A stretch of DNA of 64,000 nucleotides from Fistulifera solaris (taxonomy: Eukaryota > Bacillariophyta > Bacillariophyceae > Naviculales > Stauroneidaceae): assembly GCA_030295235.1 (NCBI GenBank), contig AP026153.1, positions 558,001 to 622,000 of the forward strand. The letters run 5' to 3'. Shown here piece after piece: positions 10,204-20,527 of this stretch (positions within the stretch are counted from its first letter, which is position 1; each line of letters begins with the position of its first letter). The translations under genes were made by a program, and so were the position numbers. Under the pieces are notes generated by a model, which worked only from the letters and a program-made list of their open reading frames with translations, searched no databases and had not been told where the DNA came from.

Positions 10204-10824
10204 TTACTTCCCCTGACCTTGAATTGTAATGATGATGTTTCGCGCATGACCACCACCCCAACCACCTTGATCTCGATGTTCATTCAAATAAATCCCCTGC
10301 CAGGTTCCTAACGCGAGACGCCCCTGTCGAATGGGAATGGTGAGCGAAACACCCATCAAACTGCTTTTGACATGACCCGGCATATCATCGTCTCCTTCCA
10401 TCGTATGCCGGAAGGTTCCATCGCGATTCCATTGTGCGGGCACAATCTTATTGAGGGCTGTTTCCATATCGGTCCGCACGTCCGGATCCGCGTTCTCATT
10501 GATGGTCAAACTGGCCGAAGTGTGTTGCACAAAAATGTTGCAGAGACCAATTTGGCATTGTCGAATGGATTCTCCGGCCGCTTTTTGAATGTCGGCGGTA
10601 ATCAAATGACAGCCGCGTTTCGGAGCTGTTACGGTAATCTCATGCTGGAACCATAAAGGTTTCATGGTCGACGTTTCTGTGTCGCTATTTGTTTGAATAG
10701 CAACAGTGGTGGGAGAGATGCAAGTGTCGACCAGTCGCTGTTGCTGTGCGTTAACAAAGCTAGAAACGGTGCAGATAGAAACAGAAAGCGATAATGACAA
10801 AAGATATAGAGAATGCCTCTTCAT
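10204..10824 (-). CDS. yjbQ: YjbQ/UPF0047 family protein with N-terminal targeting leader
   Basis: The C-terminal 140 residues are a complete YjbQ domain: 'ITADIQKAAGESIRQCQIGL', 'VQHTSASLTINENADPDVR' and 'LALGTWQGIYLNEHRDQ' hold the conserved His, Asn, Asp and Glu residues. Bacterial members form small trimers; thiamine-phosphate-synthase-like activity has been reported for some. The N-terminus is a signal peptide (Leu/Ser-rich core) ending 'SSFVNAQ', which resembles the ASAFAP-type site of diatom plastid precursors (Phe after small residues). ER/plastid delivery is therefore likely, though secretion is possible. Intact single frame. The upstream region holds a palindrome pair and a MITE-like element. 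Confidence 0.9.
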   Translation of the reverse strand: MKRHSLYLLSLSLSVSICTVSSFVNAQQQRLVDTCISPTTVAIQTNSDTETSTMKPLWFQHEITVTAPKRGCHLITADIQKAAGESIRQCQIGLCNIFVQHTSASLTINENADPDVRTDMETALNKIVPAQWNRDGTFRHTMEGDDDMPGHVKSSLMGVSLTIPIRQGRLALGTWQGIYLNEHRDQGGWGGGHARNIIITIQGQGK

Positions 10825-10917
10825 GTTGCAATGAAATGGAACTCATTGATTTTCGAATTTCGAATGAAAACAGCAGCAATAAACGAAGAATCGTACGTGA
10901 AAACACCAATCAAGCAG

Positions 10918-10962
10918 ATTTTCTGGGTATTTGAAAACATCACACTCCCAGTTTTTCTGGGT
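10918..10962. repeat. Minor palindrome pair (CAGATTTTCTGGG and CCCAGTTTTTCTGGG)
   Basis: Two copies of the CCAGA...TCTGG palindrome about 33 bp apart, roughly 100 bp upstream of the leftward YjbQ start. Same core as the arrays at 2.9, 14.6, 43.5 and 54.4 kb. Confidence 0.65.
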
Positions 10963-10980
10963 TATTGTTAGCTAACCTTA

Positions 10981-11164
10981 GGGGTTGTCAAAAATAAAAA
11001 ATCCCCCGGGCTCTCCGATTATTTCGCTCCGAAATAAGCCAATCATATCACACCATTTGTAAGCCCCCGAAAAAGGCAGCCAATCAGATAGATAGCGAGA
11101 ATTTTCCGCAACGAAATAAACGTGCGAAAAAATAAGCGGGGAATTTCAATTTTGACAACCTCTC
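10981..11164. mobile_element. MITE-like short inverted-repeat element
   Basis: The left end GGGGTTGTCAAAA and the right end TTTTGACAACCTC are inverted copies, with similarity continuing inward through A-rich and CCCC blocks. TTA lies just outside the left end and near the right end (11165), as expected of a PIF/Harbinger-type 3-bp target duplication, although the right boundary is 2 bp off. No coding capacity. It sits in the divergent promoter region between YjbQ and the 11351 gene. Confidence 0.45.
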
Positions 11165-11350
11165 TTACCTGGTACCGCAGGTTCTCTGGTAACGTAAAAA
11201 ACCACAACTCATAACACATTCGACAAAAAAGCGACGATGAAAGATGATGATGATGTGACAAAATTGAAGAAACACATCATCCTGAAAGAAATTATAACTT
11301 TTCGAAGCTCTATTCGTTTCCGTCTTGTCTAAGAGATTCTTTCCGATGGC

Positions 11351-12096
11351 ATGGCGGCTTCACCACAAACAGAGATGCAAGATGCTTTTCAAGCTTTCAT
11401 GCTAGGCGGCAAAAAGACAAAGAAGAAAGCCAGCACTGACAGCAGTCCCAAGAAAAATAATGCTACACCTAAACCACCCACTCCCCCGCGACATACAAAA
11501 GAATCGCCTTCTTCCCGCCCATCCAGCATTGTAAAACAACAACAAGACTACCGCGCATTTCAGAATTTACATCAAGGATGGACTGAAACGGATGAAACGC
11601 TTTATGCTCTGGTGGGATCGGTCGCTGACTTACGTCAACGTCTTTACTATACGGTACAGGAGCAACGACTGTGTACTGAGAAACAAAACAACACGGAGAA
11701 TGCGATGTGGAAATCATGTGGCTTTCGATCGCAGCCTGCAGGGGTTGATCCTTCTTGGTTGCAACCGCACGATTATGATATAGCACTGGATCATATCCTA
11801 TTGCAGCACGAAAAAGCACTTCAAAATATACGAAGGTTGCTAGGAAATCAAAGTCAAACGATTGATTCCATGGCGAGGCGACTGGAATTTTGCTATTGGC
11901 GGGTGGTGACAACAGTTACTCTCAGGAATGCCAATACAGTTTCCGTTTTTTGGCACGTGAGTTGTATCGAAAGCAAATACTGGCGCAATCGTTGTTCAAC
12001 ACCGTACAAGATACGATGTTGACGACACTTGATTCATGGGAGACGGCTCGCGCTTGTCACAAACAGTGGCCGGCTTTGAGTAGGTGGCGATTGTAG
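11351..12096 (+). CDS. Hypothetical protein with Lys/Pro/Ser-rich N-terminus
   Basis: A start at ATG 11351 gives 'MAASPQTEMQDAFQAFMLGG' followed by a Lys-rich and Pro/Ser-rich stretch of about 50 residues. A mostly helical region follows ('DYRAFQNLHQGWTETDETL', 'LRQRLYYTVQEQRL', 'LDHILLQHEKALQNIRRLLG'). At 11888-11891 the frame changes within TTTT; reading one extra T continues into 'LLLAGGDNSYSQECQYSF' and 'ELYRKQILAQSLFNTVQDTM' with a stop at 12096. The helical content suggests a coiled or bundle-like adaptor. Family not recognised. Confidence 0.55.
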
Positions 12097-12396
12097 TTGA
12101 ACTGATGCTGCAGTCTGGAGCAGGCGGGATGCTTACCCCGTGTGAAAATGATGTAAGGGCATCAGTACAAGAGTATCAGACGTCTCTCTTTAAAGCTGTC
12201 TACTGCAAGCCTGTGGCTTATCGTGTTTGAAGCTAAGTTGCTCACATTGAAACAAGTCAGATTTACCTGAGACGATGACTCAATATGAAAAACATGTCTC
12301 AACTCATGCTATTTCTTTCCATAAGCATAGTTATAGGTTTCAGTTTACTATTATAGCAGTCATACATGCCGTATATTAGTATCGGATTCCCTGGTA

Positions 12397-14427
12397 CCAT
12401 TCGGGTCAAATGAGTTTCTAAGTACTCTTTAGATCTATACTCTTTGCCGTCACGTAAAAGCACGTAGAAAACCATGAAATGCCGATCGCAGCAAGATTAA
12501 ATAAAGCTCTTCAAACCATTCATTTGATTGTTACTCGTTGTCATTCTCTTCGTCGCTTGCTTCGTCATTCTCATTTTCGTTGTTGTTCTCTTGATCTTCA
12601 TCGTTTGTGTCGTTGTGGGCGTTCAGCAAATCGTCAATCGTTGGGTCTCTGAAGAGTTTGCCTCGTTCCGACTCGACCAGATTGTTGCCGCCTTTGTCGT
12701 CCACAATCAATTTCAAAACACGCCGCAATCGCTTCCACACGTTTAGAAATGCTTGAGGTGAAAGATGGTGCTCCCATGCCTCTTCAATTGATCGTGCAAG
12801 CGCATCGCAATCGGGTCGTTTTCCGTGATGAACCTTTTCGACCTTGTTTTGAATGCTCATCCAGACTCCGAGATCAAGCATGTTTGTTTCGGGCGACCGA
12901 GGAACTTGCCAGACAATCTCAACGTTGTATTCGCTCTCCAATTTTCGTCTGTATTCTTCTTTGGCTAGCTGTGTTCCGTGTCCTCCTGCGTTATCCATCA
13001 CCAGATAAATTTTCTCGTTCTTGTCCACCCAGTGAAATTTTTCTCGAAGTGCTTGACCGACTTGGTGCATAATGCTCAGCATGAAGGAAGAGTCACAGGA
13101 AATGTCCACCTCGACTTTATGCCCTGCCGGGTAATAGCAACGAACTTCAAGCTCTTTGATGTCGAAGTCACACAGCTGATCATCCTCGTCTAAAGGTCTC
13201 TTTGTGACTGTGTTGCGAAATTGCAGGACTGCAGCCACTTCGTCGCGAAGCTCATAGAAATCGGAAAGTGCATCGAAAAACTCGCCCACTGTCATATCAC
13301 CGCAGATGTCTTTCAAATCATTGTAAAGGGCTCTCCAAGAGCCATTCTTGATCTCGTTGTTGATCGAAATGCTGTCGTGAAACTTGTAACTTGGTGTTGC
13401 TCGGCTGTACTCTTTCTCTTTACTAACCCTTTTCATAAAGACTCTTCCGTCAAAATCTTTCGACTTCCTGGGCCTTGCAACAACGCCAAGGTGATTTTGT
13501 CGTCCGATTGACGAACGTAGCGCGGAACCCTTTCGAATGCAAGCGCCAGTGCATATGTGATGGCGTTTTCGATCTCATCTTCTCTCGATAATGGCACAGC
13601 AAAGATTTCTTGTTCTTGTTCTTGTTCAAGAACAGCGTTAGCTAGTAAGTGCAGATTTTCTTGTTCATTTGCTGGGCGTACATGCTCGATTTGGTGTTCG
13701 AGGAGTACGTCTGAAGCAAGGCGGCATTTTTGCGGAGCTTGTCATCGGTCATCCCGGGAGGTCCCGGAGCTAACTCAGAAGCATCCATACGGGCACATTC
13801 CTTGACCTTAGAATACAAAGGTTGCCCAACACAAAAGTAGAAAGCCTGCTTGCTGTGTGGTGGACGATAGGTGGAAATATGAATTTTCTTTCGTCCCATC
13901 TTGTCCACGAGTGTATCAAGCGCTTCTTTCATCACAAAAAGTTTTTCGACTCCCAAAACCACTTTCTTCTCCAAAATTTTGACATAAATCAATAAAGGAC
14001 ATATGTTCTCCCAATCGACTGAAGTTGCGTAGGAAATATCATCGTTTTTATTGTTTTCTGGCAATAATCGCCACCAGATACCGGGAGTGGCATGACGAAA
14101 CAATGCCACGACAACCGACCAAATATCTTCGCACTCCGGGGCTCTGCTTGTGTTGTTTTGCACCGATCTATCACTCCTTCGTCGCTTGTTTGAATGGTGC
14201 AAAACAACACAAGCTCGCCCAGAATTGATTTCACTGCTGCGTCGTCGAGTCGCCATGTTCGGATGCATTTTTGCGCGATAATGTCGTGAAGAAAAAATGT
14301 GTTCAGTGGGAAAGGCAAGGTGTCGCTTCAAACGGTATACGATTTCTGTCGTAGAAACACACTTATGTATATAGTAATCGTGTCCTATATATTTTATAGT
14401 ACTCAGAAACTCATTTGACCCGAATGG
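12397..14427. mobile_element. TA-flanked DDE (Tc1/mariner-like) transposon with intact inverted ends
   Basis: The left end CCATTCGGGTCAAATGAG (from 12397) and the right end CTCATTTGACCCGAATGG (to 14427) are exact inverted copies. The match runs about 30 bp with one mismatch. Each end is flanked by TA (12395-12396 and 14428-14429), the target duplication of Tc1/mariner elements. Total length is about 2.03 kb. It encodes one leftward transposase filling most of the interior. Well-matched ends suggest recent insertion. Confidence 0.85.
12531..14331 (-). CDS. DDE-type transposase, frame broken twice
   Basis: Lies inside the inverted-repeat element. The C-terminal third has 'IYLVMDNAGGHGTQ' (second catalytic Asp), 'VPRSPETNMLDLGVWMS' (third catalytic Asp region) and an acidic tail; 'RPRKSKDFDGRVFM' occupies the middle. 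The first catalytic acidic residue was not located with confidence. The protein is read in three frames: about 14331-13705, 13705-13475 and 13475-12531. Each change is repaired by one extra base in a short homopolymer, so the true gene may be intact. The start may be the Met at 14256 ('MATRRRSSE'). Confidence 0.7.
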
Positions 14428-14635
14428 TACGCCGATAAGTTGTTGTGACAGAATATCAGTCGTGATTCGGTGGAACTGGACTATAGTAAGATAGCCATCA
14501 AAGATCCGTCGGAGTATTGCACGAACAAAATATTGTGCAATTGTAAAAGCTGCTTTTCATCGAAACCCGTCAATCGAGATTGTGTGGCAAGCAAAAGAAC
14601 GGAAATCGGATGGCGTGTGAGATGAAAACAACTGG

Positions 14636-15350
14636 TCCAGAATTTCTGGACCAATCAAACAGAATTTCTGTGTGACGTGATCGCTATTTCTAGATTTTTT
14701 GGAAGTCGCACAGAAACGCTGTTTGATGAAAAACGCCGTCTAGTGAACTTCTTAAACATTCCACCGTCTCATGTAATAGTTCATCTGGAAAATATATCTT
14801 CCAGGGTTCATTTGGTTTTGGAATAAAACATGTCACATAGACATTATGTGCAAGCATTTGCTCGCAGAAGGATTGTGGATATTTTCGTCGTAGCGTCTGC
14901 AAACGGGCGTCCCCAAGGCTATACAGCATTTACGCATGATCCGTATCACTGTGTCCAGATTTTCTGGAACCAGCACAGAACCTCTGTGAGATGAAACAAC
15001 TGGTCCAGAATTTCTGGACCGGTCAAAAAGAATTTCTGTGTGACGTCAAACAGAATTTCTGTTTGACGTAATCGCTATTTCCAGATTTTCTGGAATTTCG
15101 CACAGAAACGCTGTTTGATGAAAAACGCCGTCTCCTGAACTTCTTTTAGCCATACAGCATTACTTATGCATGATCTGTATCACTGTGTCCAGATTCTCTG
15201 AAACCAGCACAGAACCTCCGTGAGATGAAAACAACTGGTCCAGGAATCCAACCAAACAGAATTTCTGTTTGACGTGATCGCTATTTCCAGATTTTCTGGA
15301 ATATTCGCACAGAAACGCTGTTTGTTGAAAAACGCCGTCTCTTGATTAAA
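14636..15350. repeat. Palindrome array 2: about 230-bp units with three kinds of palindrome
   Basis: Contains GGTCCAGAATTTCTGGACC (9-bp arms), CAAACAGAATTTCTGTTTG (9-bp arms) and TTCCAGATTTTCTGGAA (7-bp arms), in fixed order and followed by 'GAAAAACGCCGTCT'. Core copies begin near 14637, 14955, 15005, 15081, 15189, 15238 and 15287; a divergent copy is at 14690. The 'TGATC.GTATCACTGTGTCCAG' block recurs about 231 bp apart. The array precedes the PX-SYLF gene. Confidence 0.8.
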
Positions 15351-15379
15351 GCAACTTTGAATAAATATTTAGTATAACA

Positions 15380-15382
<3 letters not shown>

Positions 15383-15417
<35 letters not shown>
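15383..15417 (+). repeat. Poly(A) tract of about 35 adenines
   Basis: Uninterrupted adenines just after array 2, about 310 bp before the PX-SYLF start. Could be a retroposed tail or a simple low-complexity tract; no retroelement body is recognisable upstream. Confidence 0.8.
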
Positions 15418-15419
<2 letters not shown>

Positions 15420-15726
15420 TTGTCTGGGGTCTGGGCTTATTTCCGAATTTGGCTTCATGACTGAAACGGTTTATTTATTAAGGTTAAAGTTGAGGCTACA
15501 CGTTTGACCATACCTGGTACTCGGAGTACTTAAGTGCAGTACAATTTCTACGCGTTAGTCGTGTAGGGAGAAGGAAGAAGCACGGAGCGTGTCGGGACAA
15601 ACGGCAAGAACGGGGCGTTTTTGTTTGTTCTTTGCACTTCATCACGACAAACGCCGCTCCCTGCAGATCGAGAAGTATTGTCATTAATCCTTTTCCATTG
15701 CACCAGATAGAACAAGAACAAAGAAG

Positions 15727-17127
15727 ATGATGACCTCCTACGAATCTTCGCAAATGTCGTTACGAGAACAAGCACAAGTACGAGCGCAACAAATGCAATC
15801 TGCCTCACTCGTGTCATCTGCGGATGATGACAGTTTTGACGACACTGTTTACACGAGCTTTCCTCCGTACCCGACTCCTTCTTCACGCCGTTACGCGAGT
15901 ACGCCGGTTGTTGAGCGAAACTCGTCAATAGTGACGCCACAGCAACAAGTTGCGGCGGCTCGACAAGAATGGCAACGGCACGGATGGACGAAGAGTCAAG
16001 CATTGGAGGATTTGCGATCGAAATCGAGTGTGTGGGTGCGTGTTACCGACGCTGTAGAACGTCGGGATCCATCCGGATCGGCGTATACGGCGTATTTGAT
16101 TCAAGTACGACAACGGCAGCAGCCACATCAACAACACTTGATCGAACATCGCTACTCGGATTTTTATAAACTGCATTTGCTATTATCGCAGAACGGTGTC
16201 AAAGTGGCTTTTTCATTTCCAGCAAAACTATGGTGGAAATCGGAGCAAGATAAAATTGCGGAACGTCTTATCGAATTGGATGCCTGGATCGTTCATGTTG
16301 TCGCCGAATATTGGAATGCCATGAATGCAATTGCCTATCATGCGGTACAGGATTTTCTGTTTTCTCCTCCTTCCCGTCCTTGTGACAGCGTGCAGGATGT
16401 ACAGTCGGCTGCCTTTCATCCGTTTAGTCGCACGTTGGGTTCCTCGCTGCGGCAAGCCGTTCACACCCTCGAGTTGTTGACGTCGGCCACGGATCAAAGC
16501 ATTCCTCTCGACTTGTTGCAATCGGCTCAAGGAATTTTGTTTTTGACGATCCTTAAAGCCGGCTTGGTTGTGTCGGGGCAATATGGTACAGGCTTAGTGA
16601 TATCACGGCTGGAAAACGGCTATCAGTGGAGCGCACCCTGTGCTGTAGGTCTCGCTGGTCTGGGCTGGGGTGCCCAGTTAGGAAGTGATGTTACTCATTG
16701 TTTGGTACTGTTTTCTACCGCTCAAGCGGTTCATGATTTAGTCTCCTCACAAACGGTTCAATTGGGAGCGGCAGCGGGAGTTGCCGTAGGCACGGCGGGA
16801 CGAACGGCTCAATCGTCGGTGCAGTTGCAACTCAAATTGCACCGCGCGCACGCGTATGCTCATGCGCATGGGTTATTTGTGGGTGTGAGCTTGGAAGGCT
16901 CTTGGATTACCGTTCGTGATGCAGTCAATGCCAAGTTCTATGGTCAACCTTGTCATGGAGGAGACTTGTTGCACCAAGCCGGACCTCCGGCTGCCGAATC
17001 ATTGTATCGTGCCTTGGATCGAGCATCGCAAATACAGATTGCACCCGACGCATTCCGTCCCAGTGAAATGCTGAATAACCGAAATCGGGCTACGCCAGCC
17101 TCGTCTTGGAAGAATGCTCCTGCCTAA
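15727..17127 (+). CDS. PX domain plus SYLF (Ysc84) domain protein
   Basis: A protein of 466 residues. A Gln/Ser-rich N-terminus (1-100) is followed by a PX domain ('VWVRVTDAVERRD', 'HRYSDFYKLHLLLSQNG', 'FPAKLWW', 'LIELDAWI'; about 100-205), which binds phosphoinositides. Then comes a SYLF domain ('IPLDLLQSAQGILFLTILKAG', 'SGQYGTGLVISRLENGYQWS', 'CAVGLAGLGWGAQLGSD', 'GLFVGVSLEGSWITVR'; about 260-430). The pair matches SH3YL1/Ysc84 proteins, which link membranes to actin and endocytosis, but there is no SH3 domain here. Single unbroken frame; start at the first of two ATGs. Confidence 0.9.
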   Translation: MMTSYESSQMSLREQAQVRAQQMQSASLVSSADDDSFDDTVYTSFPPYPTPSSRRYASTPVVERNSSIVTPQQQVAAARQEWQRHGWTKSQALEDLRSKSSVWVRVTDAVERRDPSGSAYTAYLIQVRQRQQPHQQHLIEHRYSDFYKLHLLLSQNGVKVAFSFPAKLWWKSEQDKIAERLIELDAWIVHVVAEYWNAMNAIAYHAVQDFLFSPPSRPCDSVQDVQSAAFHPFSRTLGSSLRQAVHTLELLTSATDQSIPLDLLQSAQGILFLTILKAGLVVSGQYGTGLVISRLENGYQWSAPCAVGLAGLGWGAQLGSDVTHCLVLFSTAQAVHDLVSSQTVQLGAAAGVAVGTAGRTAQSSVQLQLKLHRAHAYAHAHGLFVGVSLEGSWITVRDAVNAKFYGQPCHGGDLLHQAGPPAAESLYRALDRASQIQIAPDAFRPSEMLNNRNRATPASSWKNAPA

Positions 17128-17801
17128 ACAAACATGATGGGTATCATCATCTATTGTCGTTGCCGCTGGCTATAGAAAGGAGCTGTTTAGCACTACATGT
17201 TTGGCGCGAATGAATACCCATGTATCTTTTAATAGATTCCCAGCTTGGAAACCTGAAACATGAAACACATTGTCAATAATTGTCTATCTATTATTTGTAA
17301 TTTGTAGGGTATTCGCTCCTCTATTTTGGTTCACGGTTGCGGGGGTTTAGAGTTTAGAGTTTAGAATGGTTTGGCCTCCTTCGAGCGTGACGCAAGTGTG
17401 ACACCTGACACACATGCATTAATTATGCAGCAAACGTCTTGAGTACCGAACTTCTAGGATGAAAGAGTCACACTGTCGGCGTCTCTACTTTACAGACTAT
17501 ACATCTATGGAGACGGCATCCGAATTTAAAATGTCCTCTGGCATAAGACGAACCGCACAATCAGTCACTGCTACACTTCGATAGCATAGTCATCAGTCAC
17601 ACCAGTTTCAAAACGCACTTTATAGCACGCACTCAAAACGGGAAAAACAGAGCGGCTTTCCCCTTATTTTTCCTTGAACCTGTTGCTTTTGTGACAAATG
17701 AAATCAATTGCTCCTTCCGTGCATTCTTCTTCATTCATTATTATTATTATAGTAAGACCCTTATCATAATCACGTGAACGGCAAGTGCGGTAACAGCAAG
17801 C
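17128..17801. other. Intergenic, no supported gene
   Basis: Holds three head-to-tail copies of a 7-mer (GTTTAGA) near 17345 and otherwise unique sequence. The last 150 bp form the AT-rich 5' flank of the MYND gene. Confidence 0.5.
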
Positions 17802-20188
17802 ATGGAGACATTGACATCGAAGGAAAAGCTGATCGCGATGGTGCGGACGGAAGACGAGGAAGAGTACCGGGACATGTCCGAGAATGATATGATGGATTGT
17901 GCAAACTTGATGCAGCAATGGGGATTTGATGATGTTCGCTGTCACAATTGCGGTGTGCTGAACAGTCAGTGCAATGGATTGTTGATGCAATGCGCGAAAT
18001 GCAAGAAATGTTACTATTGCTCCGCGGAGTGTTTCAATCAGCACCTTCCGGTGCACCGATTGACGTGCGATGTGGGAAGCATTGCCCATCGTAATCCAAT
18101 TCTAACGACCGCTAGTACAGATAGCAGTGCAGTGCATTCACCGTCTGTGAATCGAAAGAAGAGACGCGAGAGTCGCGAAAAGAAAGCTACCAAGTCAACG
18201 AAGAAACAATCGAAACGCAACGTCAAAAGGAATATCATTACAAACACACGTATCCAGGCAAAGATGCGGATATCGACGAGTCGTTTGAAGAAAAGCTACT
18301 AGTTCTCTATGCAAGTACGACTAGGAGTAAGAAACAACACAAGAATATGAAGAAGGCGTTCGAAATGTTGGACGAAAACGATGTCTTGTACGAGGCGCTA
18401 GACGCTTTAGAACCGGCAAACAAGGAGCGATGCGAACGACTCTATGCCATGGCGAACCAGCCTACCGAGTTTCCTCAGTTCTTCCGCACAACGCCAGAGG
18501 GAGATATGGACTTTATTGGTGGCTGGGAGGATTTTGTAGGCACGGCCGAAGCCGAATTCGAAGACGTTTCGGAGTCAGATCACAGCATGGCGCCGTTCGT
18601 TTTTGCCGATCACAAGCTGCGCCGCAAAGCATCTATTTGGGCTCCACGGAATCATCCAACCATCATCATCGACTCGGATGATGAAATGGATGCGAAACGA
18701 GAAACGCATACGAGCGATGACAAGCGACCCAGTTGTCCGGTTCGTCAACACTCTACTGATTCGGAATCGTTCCTCATTTTGTATTCGAGCGAGCCCGAAG
18801 ACCGGAGCGAGCTTGTGGATCAGCAAATGCTGGCGGGGTTGCTCAATGGGAATGATATACGATACGATCTTCTCGATGGTTTGAATCCGTCCACGGAGGA
18901 AACGCGTGACGCTTTATTCGACTTGTCGGGTACGGCAGAAAGGTACCCTCAGATTTTCAAAGGCGAGTCGGATGGTCGGATCCAATTTTGGGGCGGCTTT
19001 TCGGACATTCAAAGCGTGGCCCGAAAAGGTGGACTCATCCCTCCGGGACGGATGAAAACGCGCCGACGTAGAAAGAGCACCGACAAAACTGTGACACTGC
19101 CACTCGAGACTCTGTTTGAAGAAAGCGACGAAGATCTGCTGGAATTCGATGACACTGAGCTGCTGGCGATGCAGCGACCGACGGATCACGACAATTGTGC
19201 GGACTCGCGACCACGACGACCCATCCGACGCAATAGTGACGCCAATGAAACGCCGGATACGTTAGTGGTTCTTTATACAAAGAAGACAAAGAACGTTGAG
19301 GAAATCGCTACTCAGCAGATGATGACTGGTGTCTTGGAAGGAAACAACCTCAAGTATGAAGCAATCGATGGGTCCAATCCAGACAATTCGGCGAAACGCG
19401 ACGAGTTGTTCGGGATCTCCGGCAGAAAGGATGAGTACCCTCAATTTTACACCGTTGGCGTCGACGGGACAAAGTTTTTGGGCGGGTGGGATAAATTTGA
19501 CGAAGCTTCCCGAGAAGGAGACTTGGATCAGTTTGCGTGGGACGATGAAGACGACGATGATTATGAAGGAACAGAAGGGGAACAACTTGACAAGCAGCGA
19601 GATTACGCACAAATATCCAGCGCCGAAACGCCCCGCAAACCGACCCGTACATGGAGCGACTCGGAAGAACCTTCATCGATGTCAAAAGCTGGGATTTCTT
19701 GCGAAATCAGCATCTTCTCTGATCATTTAAGCGTACCTCTACGAGGATCCGAGATCGTCAAGAAGGAATACACTTGGGAGAAACCCGAATGGGCCAAAAA
19801 TTCTCCTCTGAAACGACGTTCACACCCTGAGCAGGTACACCAGCCTTCTCATCAAAGCGAAATATCCCCTGAATTTGACAGGGGCAAAATCGAGCTTCAT
19901 CATGCGGAGATTCGCAAAAACGAAATCGGATGGGAAGTTCCGGAATGGGCGAAGAGGCGCCCTTTGCGAAAGACCTCAAAAGGCCAATTGATACAATCGG
20001 TAGGTGATTTTGAAGGGTATAAACACATTAAGAGTCCAGAACGACCACCGGAATGGGTGGTGAGGTCTCCTTTGAAAAAAAAGAAAAGTCCCGGTAGCAG
20101 CCCCAGTTCTTTTACAGAAGGCAGTGATGACGGTATTGTGAATGTTCCAAACTTGTCCGGACTTCCGTCAAAGCTCCCCCTGGACTAG
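17802..20188 (+). CDS. MYND zinc finger protein with three thioredoxin-fold (SH3BGRL-like) repeats
   Basis: N-terminus: MYND finger ('CHNCG', 'QCAKCKKCYYCSAECFNQH', 'HRLTC'; about residues 49-90), a protein-binding zinc module. Three repeats of an SH3BGRL/glutaredoxin-like domain follow: 'LLVLYASTTRS...YEALDALEP...EFPQFF...FIGGWEDF', 'FLILYSSEPE...YDLLDGLNP...RYPQIF...FWGGFSDI' and 'LVVLYTKKTK...YEAIDGSNP...EYPQFY...FLGGWDKF'. None has a CxxC. The C-terminal part repeats a short motif three times: 'WEKPEWAKNSPLK', 'WEVPEWAKRRPLR', 'PPEWVVRSPLK'. The frame breaks near 18141 (one C short in a CC run); after repair the second frame leads directly into the first repeat. Confidence 0.75.
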
Positions 20189-20527
20189 CTTACTTATAAT
20201 TACTTTGTATATGATCTATTTTTGACACTCATTGTCATCTAAGCTATATTAGTTCTGATTGCTTATCGCGCCGTTGTCAATTAAGGAAAAAACAGGACTC
20301 CTTCAGTCACGAATTTACTGTAAACGCTCTGAGACATGCTTCTGCTTTTCCCGGTACTGCGGCGAGAATCTTTCTCTTCTCATTGTGGCGCAAGTAACAA
20401 CGACGGGAGCGAAAGAATCATTACCAGCGTCTTCTTTGTTGCATTCAAACGGGCCTTTCTTTAGTGACAATAGAACTACTGTAAAGAGGAGTCGCATTTA
20501 CTGGCCGCAAACTGCGTTTCGGAAAGT
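20189..20527. other. Intergenic, promoter side of the sugar transporter
   Basis: About 340 bp between two plus-strand genes; the overlapping open frames show no protein features. Nothing else seen. Confidence 0.5.

Noticed and set aside
17340-17365. Telomere-like short repeats (GTTTAGA x3)
   Set aside because: Only three copies, not the TTAGGG type, and in an ordinary intergenic region.
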